Source: Arthrobacter gallicola (GTDB lineage: Bacteria; Actinomycetota; Actinomycetes; Actinomycetales; Micrococcaceae). Taken from it: 64,000 nt of DNA. How positions within the stretch are numbered: the first letter of the stretch is position 1; each line of letters begins with the position of its first letter. The stretch lies in the NCBI RefSeq assembly GCF_014836775.1, contig NZ_JACSQD010000001.1, positions 1-64,000 on the forward strand, given 5' to 3'. Made by a program: the position numbers and the translations under genes. Shown here one piece after another: positions 57,226 to 64,000 of this stretch. Below the pieces are notes generated by a model that saw only the letters and a program-made list of their open reading frames with translations, did no database searches and was not told where the DNA came from.

Positions 57226-58653
57226 GTGACCCACTATGACCTCGCCATCATCGGCTCCGGCTCCGGCAACTCCCTGATCACGCCCGAATGGGACGGCCGG
57301 AAGGTGGCCGTTATCGACGGCGGAACCTTCGGCGGAACCTGCCTGAACGTTGGCTGCATCCCGACCAAGATGTTTGTCTATCCCGCCCAGCTGGCCGGCT
57401 CCACGGAGGAAGCCGCCCGCCTCGGCGTGGATCTGCGCGTCGACAGTGTGCGGTGGGAGGAGATCCGGGACCGGATCTTCGGCCGGATTGACGCTATTTC
57501 CGAGGGCGGACGGCGGTACCGGGCCGAGCAGCTGGAGAACGTGACGCTGTACAGCGAATACGTCCGGTTCACCGGCTCCCGCCGCCTCGAGACAGCATCA
57601 GGCCAGGAAATTACCGCGGACCAGATCGTGATCGCCGCCGGTTCGCGGCCGGTACTGCCGGATATCCCCGGGATCGACCTGCCGCAGGTCCATACCTCGG
57701 ACACCGTGATGCGCGTCGAGAAGCTGCCCGGGCGGATCCTGATCCTGGGCGGCGGCTACATTGCGGCAGAGTTTGGCTTCGTCTTCTCCGCCTTCGGATC
57801 CCAGGTCACCATGGCGGTCCGTTCCGGTGCGCTGCTCCGTGCGCAGGATGAAACCGTCTCGGAACGCTTCACCGCTGCGGCCGCAGCCCAGTGGGACGTC
57901 CGCCTGAACCATACGGTCGACTCGCTGGCCGAAAACGCCGACGGCTCGGTCCGTGCCGTGCTGTCCGGTCCCGCCGGACCTGCCGAACTAGACGTCGACC
58001 TGGTCCTCGTTGCCACCGGGCGCACACCGAACACTGACCGCCTTGACGTGCAGGCCGCCGGATTCGACGTCGAGGAAGACGGCCGGCTGGCCGTCGATGA
58101 ATACCAGCGTGTGCACAGTGCCGGCCAGCCCGTCCCCGGGATCTGGGCGCTGGGGGACGTGAGCAGCGAGCATCAGCTCAAGCACGTCGCGAACCACGAA
58201 GCCCGGGTGGTCAGCCACAACCTTCTGCACCCCAATGAGCTGCAGGCGTCCTCGCACCGTTTTGTCCCGGCGGCGGTTTTCAGCCAGCCGCAGGTTGCCT
58301 CCGTGGGGCTCACCGAAGCACAGGCCAGGGACTACGCCGCGGAGGAAGGCCTTGACCTGGTCACGGTGGTACAGGACTACGGGTCGACGGCGTATGGCTG
58401 GGCCATGGAGGACACCACGGGTTTTGTGAAGCTTCTGGCCGACCGCTCCAGCGGACGCCTGCTGGGGGCGCACATTATGGGTCATGAAGCGTCCATGCTG
58501 CTGCAGCCGCTGGTTCAGGCGATGGTCTTTGGGCTCGACGCGTACACCATGGCACGCGGCCAGTACTGGATCCATCCGGCCCTGACCGAGGTTGTGGAAA
58601 ATGCCCTGCTGTCCCTGAACTCCAAACCCCAAAGCACCGGGCTGCAGCCCTAG
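57226..58653 (+). CDS. mtr: mycothione reductase
   Basis: This 475-residue FAD disulfide reductase regenerates mycothiol from mycothione with NADPH. The redox pair is in GGTCLNVGCIPTKMF (residues ~37-50), followed by NAD-binding ILGGGYIAAEFGFVFSAFG and a C-terminal GQYWIHPALTEVVENALL with the catalytic His. The N-terminus lacks the usual GGG loop (IIGSGSGNSL), as in known Mtr enzymes. The GTG start has GGAGG upstream. Mycothiol is specific to actinobacteria. Confidence 0.92.
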   Translation: MTHYDLAIIGSGSGNSLITPEWDGRKVAVIDGGTFGGTCLNVGCIPTKMFVYPAQLAGSTEEAARLGVDLRVDSVRWEEIRDRIFGRIDAISEGGRRYRAEQLENVTLYSEYVRFTGSRRLETASGQEITADQIVIAAGSRPVLPDIPGIDLPQVHTSDTVMRVEKLPGRILILGGGYIAAEFGFVFSAFGSQVTMAVRSGALLRAQDETVSERFTAAAAAQWDVRLNHTVDSLAENADGSVRAVLSGPAGPAELDVDLVLVATGRTPNTDRLDVQAAGFDVEEDGRLAVDEYQRVHSAGQPVPGIWALGDVSSEHQLKHVANHEARVVSHNLLHPNELQASSHRFVPAAVFSQPQVASVGLTEAQARDYAAEEGLDLVTVVQDYGSTAYGWAMEDTTGFVKLLADRSSGRLLGAHIMGHEASMLLQPLVQAMVFGLDAYTMARGQYWIHPALTEVVENALLSLNSKPQSTGLQP

Positions 58654-58693
58654 CTGGATTGGGACCGGCTCCCGCGGGATACCTGCCCAGGAC

Positions 58694-58735
58694 AACGGCG
58701 GAGGGCACCGGAATCCTCCGGTGCCCTCCGCCGTT
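58694..58735. terminator. bidirectional terminator
   Basis: A perfect 19-bp stem (58694-58712 with 58717-58735) with a 4-base loop lies between the convergent mtr and acyl-CoA synthetase genes. It is the longest perfect hairpin in the window. Confidence 0.92.
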
Positions 58736-58750
58736 CGGTTAGTCAGTTAT

Positions 58751-60559
58751 TTAGACCCGCTGGCCGGAGTAGATCTCCTCCACCACGTCCGAGAAGTCCT
58801 TGAGCACCTGCGCACGCTTGATCTTCATGGACGGTGTCAGATGTCCGCTGGCCTCGGTGAAGTCGGTGGACACTACCCGGAAGACCTTGATGGCCTCGGC
58901 CTTGGAAACAGCCTGGTTGGCACCGTCCACCAGTGCCTGCAGTTCATCCTGCAGCTGCTGGGTCTGCGCGGCCTCGGCTACGGTTGTCCCGGCCGGAAGG
59001 CTGTGCCGTTCCAGCCAGCCCGGAAGCGCTTCCTCGTCCAGGGTGATGAGGGCGGAGATAAACGGGCGGTGGTCGCCCACCACAACGCACTGCGACACTA
59101 TGGCGTCTGCCCGGATGGCGTCTTCCAGCACAGCCGGGATAACGTTCTTGCCGCTGGCCGTGACGATGATCTCCTTCTTGCGCCCGGTGATCTTCAGGAA
59201 GCCGTCGGAGTCGAGCTCGCCAATGTCTCCGGTGCGGAACCAGCCGTCAACGAAGTTCTCTTCGGTGAGATCCGGGCGCTTGAAGTACCCCTTCATCACA
59301 CTGACCCCCTTGGCCAGGATCTCGCCGTCGTCGGCAATCCGGACCGAGTTGCCGGGCAGCGGCGCACCCACGGTGCCGATCTTGATGAGCTTCGGAGTGC
59401 TGACGCTGACCGGGGCGGTGGTTTCCGTGAGGCCGTAGCCCTCCAGGACCATGACTCCGATCCCGTTGAAAAAGTGGCCCAGCCGGTCACCCAGCGGCGC
59501 GCCACCGGACACGGCGTACTGAACGCGCCCGCCCATGGCCGTGCGGATCTTGGAGTAAAGCAGTTTGTCGAACAGGGCGTGCCGCAGCTTCAGCCCCAGC
59601 GGAATCTTGCCCTGCTCCTTGGCCTTGGACCATTCAATGGCGGTTTTGGCCCCGGCATGGAAGATCTTGCCCTTGCCGCCGTCTTCGGCCTTAAGCATCG
59701 AGGAGTTGTAAACCTTCTCGAAAACGCGGGGCACCACCAGCAGGAAGGAAGGCTGGTAGCTCTGCAGATCAGGCAGCAGGCTCTTGACGTCAGGGGTGTG
59801 GGCCACGGTGGAGCCGGCCGCGACGCAGAGCACGGAGATAAACCGGGCGAAAACATGGGCCAGGGGAAGGAACATGATCGTCTGGGCGCCCTCCCGCGCC
59901 ACTTCCGGGAGTGCTGCCATCGCGTTGCGGGAGAGCTCGACGAAGTTGCTGTGCGTCAGCTCGCAGCCCTTGGGCTTTCCGGTGGTCCCGGAGGTGTAGA
60001 TGATCGTGGCGGTGTCTTCGAGGTTCGCCAGTGACCGCCGGGCCTCGAGCTCCTCATCCGTGACGGCAGCGCCGGCCTCGCGGAGCTGGTCCAGTCCGCC
60101 GCCGTCCAGCTGCCAGACATGCTTCACTCCCGACAGATCTTCATCGGCCGCAGCCTGGCGGACAACGTTTTCATGCCGTCCCGCCTCGACGACGATGGCG
60201 CTGGCTTCGGAGTCGCCGAGGATCCAGGCAACCTGCGCGGGAGATGAGGTCTCATAGACGGGTACGGGGATTCCGCCGGCAAACCAGATCGCGAAGTCCA
60301 CCAGGGTCCATTCATACCGGGTGCGGGCCATGATCCCGACGCGGTCTCCGGCGCCGATGCCGGAGGCGATCAGTCCCTTGGCGATCCGGGTGACATCGGC
60401 GAGGAACTCGGTGGCACTGATGTTCGTCCAGGTATCACCGGTTGACCGTACGGCGAAAAGAGCGGGGTTGGAGGGTTTGGCAGCCTGTTCCAGAAGCAAG
60501 TCCGTTGTGTTCGTGTCCGGTGAGGACTCCACCAGGACAGGGACGCTGTATTCGCGCAC
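58751..60559 (-). CDS. long-chain fatty acyl-CoA synthetase (FadD15-like)
   Basis: This 602-residue AMP-forming ligase has ATP-binding ATIIYTSGTTGKPKGCELTH (~residues 175-195), gate region MFLPLAHVFARF, motif GYGLTETTAPVSVST and DGWFRTGDIGELDSDGFLKITGRKKE. Its size and the NFVDGWF and KNVIPAVLED features fit the bacterial long-chain group related to FadD15. It activates long-chain fatty acids with CoA. The GTG start has GAAGGAG upstream. Confidence 0.9.
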   Translation of the reverse strand: MREYSVPVLVESSPDTNTTDLLLEQAAKPSNPALFAVRSTGDTWTNISATEFLADVTRIAKGLIASGIGAGDRVGIMARTRYEWTLVDFAIWFAGGIPVPVYETSSPAQVAWILGDSEASAIVVEAGRHENVVRQAAADEDLSGVKHVWQLDGGGLDQLREAGAAVTDEELEARRSLANLEDTATIIYTSGTTGKPKGCELTHSNFVELSRNAMAALPEVAREGAQTIMFLPLAHVFARFISVLCVAAGSTVAHTPDVKSLLPDLQSYQPSFLLVVPRVFEKVYNSSMLKAEDGGKGKIFHAGAKTAIEWSKAKEQGKIPLGLKLRHALFDKLLYSKIRTAMGGRVQYAVSGGAPLGDRLGHFFNGIGVMVLEGYGLTETTAPVSVSTPKLIKIGTVGAPLPGNSVRIADDGEILAKGVSVMKGYFKRPDLTEENFVDGWFRTGDIGELDSDGFLKITGRKKEIIVTASGKNVIPAVLEDAIRADAIVSQCVVVGDHRPFISALITLDEEALPGWLERHSLPAGTTVAEAAQTQQLQDELQALVDGANQAVSKAEAIKVFRVVSTDFTEASGHLTPSMKIKRAQVLKDFSDVVEEIYSGQRV

Positions 60560-60707
60560 GATAGCTCCTTCGATATCTTTTCGGACGGCGGGGTGTTCCC
60601 CACCCTATAACTTAGATCACATTTTCGTACTCACTGGTAACTTTCGAATCAGTAACGCTTGCCCTGACCGCGCGGTGTGGTTTCGGGGCGCTTAGAATTA
60701 GTTGTTG

Positions 60708-61775
60708 ATGCCTCCCGTAAATTCAGCTCCTGTTCCTCCCATCCCCGCAGCCCGGTGGTCCCGGCGCGCGGATCCCTTCCGTCCGCGCCGTCCCGCACGG
60801 CTCTCCAGCCCAATGCGCCGGCGCGGCTTGGCCATCGGCATCGACATCGGCGGAACGAAGGTGGCGGCGGGGCTGGTCGATGCCAGCGGCCGGGTACTCG
60901 CTGAGGTCCGCCGCTCCACCCCGGGGCAGGATCCCCGCGAGGTTGAGCAGGTCATTGTGGAACTCGTCCGCGAGCTGTCCGCGGAGAAACACGTCTGGTC
61001 TGTTGGGATCGGTGCCGCCGGCTGGATGGACCTGGCAGGCAGCCGGGTTCTCTTCAGCCCGCACCTGGCCTGGCGGAATGAACCACTTCAAGCCAACCTG
61101 GAGCGGCTGCTTAAGCGGCGGGTCTACCTGGCCAACGACGCCGACGGCGCGGCGTGGGCGGAATGGCGTTTCGGCGCCGGAGCGGGGGAGAGCAGGCTGG
61201 TCTGCATTACCCTGGGCACCGGCATCGGCGGGGCCATGATCATGGACGGACGCCTGGAACGGGGCCGTTTCGGTGTGGCCGGCGAATTCGGGCACCAGAT
61301 CATCATGCCGCAGGGGCGGCGCTGTGAATGCGGCAACCGCGGATGCTGGGAGCAGTACGCTTCGGGAAACGCACTGGGGCGGGAAGCCCGTGAACTCGCG
61401 GAAGCCAATTCGCCTGTGGCCCAGGAACTGCTGCGCAGCGTGGACGGCCGGATTCCGGACATTACCGGTGCCGTCGTGACCCGCCTCGCGCTGGAGGGGG
61501 ACCGGACCGCCGTCGAACTCCTCGGCGAAGTGGGCGAGTGGCTGGGGCTTGGGCTCGCGAACCTCGCAGCGGCCCTGGACCCCGGAATGTTTGTCATCGG
61601 CGGCGGGCTCAGTGATGCCGGGGACCTGCTCCTTGAACCGGCCCGCCGGTCTTTCTCCAAGAACCTCACCGGCCGGGGGTTCCGGCCCGAGGCAAAGATT
61701 GAGCGGGCGGCCCTCGGCCCGTCCGCCGGCATGATCGGCGCGGCGGATCTTTCCCGGGTGGCGGCCCGGCGCTGA
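60708..61775 (+). CDS. ROK-family glucokinase
   Basis: This ~355-residue ROK sugar kinase has phosphate-binding AIGIDIGGTKVAAGLV (~residues 41-56), catalytic Asp in LANDADGAAWAEW, TLGTGIGGAMIMDGRL and the zinc motif CECGNRGCWEQYAS (~205). Glucose is the likely substrate because actinobacterial glucokinases have this form. ATG 60708 has no ribosome site but a TAGAAT -10 lies just upstream (60693-60698), so translation may be leaderless; ATG 60813 would remove 35 low-complexity residues. Confidence 0.86.
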   Translation: MPPVNSAPVPPIPAARWSRRADPFRPRRPARLSSPMRRRGLAIGIDIGGTKVAAGLVDASGRVLAEVRRSTPGQDPREVEQVIVELVRELSAEKHVWSVGIGAAGWMDLAGSRVLFSPHLAWRNEPLQANLERLLKRRVYLANDADGAAWAEWRFGAGAGESRLVCITLGTGIGGAMIMDGRLERGRFGVAGEFGHQIIMPQGRRCECGNRGCWEQYASGNALGREARELAEANSPVAQELLRSVDGRIPDITGAVVTRLALEGDRTAVELLGEVGEWLGLGLANLAAALDPGMFVIGGGLSDAGDLLLEPARRSFSKNLTGRGFRPEAKIERAALGPSAGMIGAADLSRVAARR

Positions 61776-61785
61776 ACCGCTGCGG

Positions 61786-62319
61786 CTAAACCGCAGCGCC
61801 GTCGTCGTCCTCATCCCGGTGCTGGGGTAGCCGGTAGAGCAGATAGCCGGAGGACGCGACAAAAAGCGCCACGATGCCAAGCACAACGGTCAGCGGCGCG
61901 CTGCGCCAGAACATGGCGAAGAGCAGGAGCAGCAGAGGTCCGCCCGCAGCCCCGAGCCAGGCGAGGATGACCAGCGGTTCCCCGCTGCCCAGCGGCGGCG
62001 GCTCCTCCGGAACAAAGCTGCCGTCGGACTCGTCGTCCTGGGGACTGTAGTCCCGCGGTCCCGGACCGATACTTCCGGTATCTGCGTCCCGGCGCAGGGG
62101 CTGGTTCTCAAAGATGGCACGTGTTCGTTCAGCCGCGGACCGGGGGTCCGGCGGAGTGCGGGAGCCGGGCGGCACAGCAGCGCCGGGTCCGGCATCGGCG
62201 CTCCGGCCAGGGGTCCCCTCTCCGGGATCCAGGTCCGGGGTCTCCTGCAGCCGGGCCACCAGGTCCTGCCAGGTGGCGTCGTCAGTTGATTCGTTGCGGT
62301 CCGGTTCGCGCTCTGTCAT
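61786..62319 (-). CDS. hypothetical two-TM membrane protein
   Basis: This 177-residue protein has ~110 hydrophilic, Pro/Asp/Glu-rich residues at the N-terminus, followed by two membrane segments (EPLVILAWLGAAGGPLLLLLFAMF and LTVVLGIVALFVASSGYLLY) and a short acidic tail. The cytoplasmic half is probably disordered. Its start overlaps the stop of the upstream esterase gene by 4 bases (ATGA), so the two are co-expressed. No function is recognised. Confidence 0.78.
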   Translation of the reverse strand: MTEREPDRNESTDDATWQDLVARLQETPDLDPGEGTPGRSADAGPGAAVPPGSRTPPDPRSAAERTRAIFENQPLRRDADTGSIGPGPRDYSPQDDESDGSFVPEEPPPLGSGEPLVILAWLGAAGGPLLLLLFAMFWRSAPLTVVLGIVALFVASSGYLLYRLPQHRDEDDDGAAV

Positions 62320-63080
62320 GCCGGGGCACCTGCACTCACCCGTTGGATAAATTCATGGGAGCTGTCGAAGATCAGGGGAGCATCGTGGTCCATGGTCGCC
62401 ACGTGGTAGCTGTTTTCCAAAGGGATTACCTCAAGTTCGGTGCTGCCGACCAGTTTCCGCAGCAGATCCATGCTCGATTCCGGGACAACCGGATCCACCG
62501 TGGAACGGAAGGCTATGACAGGTGCGGTGACGCGGGGCAGATGCGCTGCTGTGTCATCGAACAGCCGCAGGAGTTCGGCTACGGCGCCCACGGGTGTGCG
62601 GGCGTAGGCACCTTCGTCCTGGCCCGGAAGTCTGATGTTGTTGCCGATCGCGGGAACTGACGGCAGTACATACTTGAGCAGCCGGGCGTACCGCGCACGC
62701 GGATCGGCTACGGTCAGCCCCGGATTAACGACGGCGACTCCGGCTACGGGGCGGAGGGCAGCCAGACGGAGTGCCAGTGCCCCGCCCATCGACAGGCCTG
62801 CCACAATCACCCGGTCAGTCCGGTCCGCCAGCGCCGTATAGGCATCGTCATAGGCCCGGTACCAGTGCTGCCACGGGGTGCGGGCCAGTTCCTGCCAGGT
62901 GGTTCCGTGTCCCGGAAGCAGCGGAAGACTTACCGCGTATCCGGCATCGGCCAGATAACGTGCCCAGCCCAGCATGCTCACGGTGGAACCCGTGAAGCCG
63001 TGGCTCAGCAGAACGCCCGTCGCAGCGTTCGGACCGTCTCCGGCACTCGAAAACGGGGCAGGGGCCCCAGGGGATGTCAT
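62316..63080 (-). CDS. alpha/beta hydrolase (carboxylesterase / monoacylglycerol lipase type)
   Basis: This 254-residue hydrolase has VLLSHGFTGSTVSMLGWARYL (oxyanion), the nucleophile in AGLSMGGALALRLA (~residue 95), the acid in FRSTVDPVVPESS (~195) and His in LENSYHVATMDHDA (~227). The layout matches bacterial carboxylesterases of the Est30/monoacylglycerol lipase group. It is co-transcribed with the membrane protein gene and divergent from the acyltransferase gene, suggesting a lipid context. Confidence 0.86.
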   Translation of the reverse strand: MTSPGAPAPFSSAGDGPNAATGVLLSHGFTGSTVSMLGWARYLADAGYAVSLPLLPGHGTTWQELARTPWQHWYRAYDDAYTALADRTDRVIVAGLSMGGALALRLAALRPVAGVAVVNPGLTVADPRARYARLLKYVLPSVPAIGNNIRLPGQDEGAYARTPVGAVAELLRLFDDTAAHLPRVTAPVIAFRSTVDPVVPESSMDLLRKLVGSTELEVIPLENSYHVATMDHDAPLIFDSSHEFIQRVSAGAPA

Positions 63081-63246
63081 AGCTCTATGGTTGCATTAGG
63101 ATGCTGATTTTCCACCCTGCAGATAACAAAGTTCCGGGCCGTGCCGCGGCAGAAATCCTATGCCGTGCCTGCGGCCCTTACAGTAGTACCTAGGGGAGCC
63201 AAACAGGTTTCCCCCAAGTGTTTGTCCGGACGGGAGAGCTGGCCGC

Positions 63247-64000
63247 GTGTTCTATTGGGTGATGAAGACGATTTTCATCGGACCGGTGGTGAATCTCCTG
63301 TTCCGGCCGTGGGTTAAGGGCATGGACAACGTTCCGGCCACCGGACCGGCAATCCTCGTCAGCAACCACCTTTCTTTCTCCGACTCAATCTTTCTGCCCC
63401 TGGCGGTTCCGCGGCCGGTGAGTTTCCTGGCCAAGTCCGAGTACTTCACCGGCAGGGGGCTTAAGGGCAAGCTGACCGCTATGTTTTTCCGGCTCACGAA
63501 CCAGCTGCCGATTGACCGGTCGGGCGGGGCTGCATCAGAAGCAGCCCTTCGCGCCGGGGTTAAAGTCCTCGAAGGCGGAAACCTGCTGGGCATTTATCCC
63601 GAAGGTACGCGGAGCCCGGACGGCCGGCTCTACCGAGGGAAGACAGGGGTCGCGAAAATGGCCCTGCAGACCGGGGTTCCGGTGATCCCGGTGGCCATGA
63701 TCGGCACCGACAAGGTCCAGCCGATCGGACGCCGGATCCCCAACATCCGCCGCATCGGCATCATCGTCGGGGAGCCGCTCGACTTCTCCCGCTACGCCGG
63801 GCTGGAGAACGACAGGTTCGTACAGCGCTCCGTAACGGACGAAATCATGTACGAACTTATGCGGCTTTCCGGGCAGGAATACGTGGATGTATATGCGAGC
63901 ACCGTCAAGGACAGGATGGCGGCCGCGAAAAAGGTATCCAAGGCGGCTGAATCCCGCAGCGCCGCAGTCCGGCTTTCAACTCCGGATGAGCCGGAGACCG
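63247..64000 (+). CDS. PlsC-type 1-acylglycerol-3-phosphate acyltransferase, 3' end outside window
   Basis: This open frame of at least 251 residues runs off the window end. The acyltransferase motifs are LVSNHLSFSDSIF (NHX4D, residues ~38-50), QLPIDRSGG, YPEGTRSPDG (~117) and VPVIPVAMIGT. It transfers an acyl group to lysophosphatidic acid in membrane lipid synthesis. GTG 63247 follows GGGAGAGC. A Lys/Ala-rich C-terminal tail begins near residue 218. A variable C-terminus is common in actinobacterial members. Confidence 0.88.
   Translation, partial: MFYWVMKTIFIGPVVNLLFRPWVKGMDNVPATGPAILVSNHLSFSDSIFLPLAVPRPVSFLAKSEYFTGRGLKGKLTAMFFRLTNQLPIDRSGGAASEAALRAGVKVLEGGNLLGIYPEGTRSPDGRLYRGKTGVAKMALQTGVPVIPVAMIGTDKVQPIGRRIPNIRRIGIIVGEPLDFSRYAGLENDRFVQRSVTDEIMYELMRLSGQEYVDVYASTVKDRMAAAKKVSKAAESRSAAVRLSTPDEPET

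Overview
The window reads as a stretch of a high-GC actinobacterial chromosome, most likely from the Micrococcaceae (Arthrobacter or a close relative). The evidence is the high GC content with many GTG/TTG starts, an rRNA operon end of actinobacterial type, mycothione reductase, a GarA/OdhI-type FHA protein next to an FtsR-type MerR regulator, and a long gene block in the order known from Mycobacterium tuberculosis Rv1691-Rv1713. No species name can be proved from the window. No CRISPR array, insertion sequence, phage gene or origin was seen.

Layout. 1-455: the 3' end of 23S rRNA, 5S rRNA and a terminator. 456-1767: a 1.3 kb non-coding stretch holding two copies of an unusual element, each an inverted lead copy followed by 42-bp tandem repeats. 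1768-12906: a tightly packed, often overlapping gene row: low-complexity/TPR-like protein, HAD phosphatase, small protein, tlyA, nadK, recN, pyrG, NUDIX, xerD-like recombinase, MTH1-like NUDIX. 12903-24884: an insertion relative to the mycobacterial order. It carries a DUF4188/MerR pair, a complete propionate (2-methylcitrate cycle) locus (GntR regulator, prpD, prpB, prpC on the minus strand; an AEC carrier and prpE on the plus strand), a CPBP protease, a sodium:solute symporter and a VOC protein. 25113-32263: the conserved block resumes with a ParA-like ATPase, scpA, scpB, an RsuA/RluB pseudouridine synthase, tyrA, cmk and der, followed by tRNA-Pro(GGG).

32572-49832 is accessory. It contains small enzymes (DHFR-fold protein, nucleoside deaminase, two hydrolases), a copper module (two CsoR-like operators, CopZ, a membrane-anchored His-rich protein, CopA), and a multicopper oxidase lipoprotein 5.5 kb further on. 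It also has an SDR without its catalytic Tyr/Lys, a sugar dehydrogenase lipoprotein, an MFS pump with its TetR, an HxlR/NmrA divergent pair, and two decayed genes (an FAD monooxygenase with a frame-breaking deletion and a frameshifted DUF3995 gene).

49980-64000 returns to widely conserved genes: garA-like, ftsR-like, DUF151 nuclease, and a second MerR behind a long structured leader. These are followed by an orphan ParA, pyruvate carboxylase, mycothione reductase, long-chain acyl-CoA synthetase, ROK glucokinase, a membrane protein/esterase pair and the start of a PlsC acyltransferase.

Metabolically, the 2-methylcitrate cycle turns propionyl-CoA and oxaloacetate into succinate and pyruvate. 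Pyruvate carboxylase replenishes oxaloacetate, and GarA homologues control 2-oxoglutarate use. The strongest candidates for something undescribed are the 42-bp repeat elements behind the rRNA operon and the structured leader at 51795-52017.
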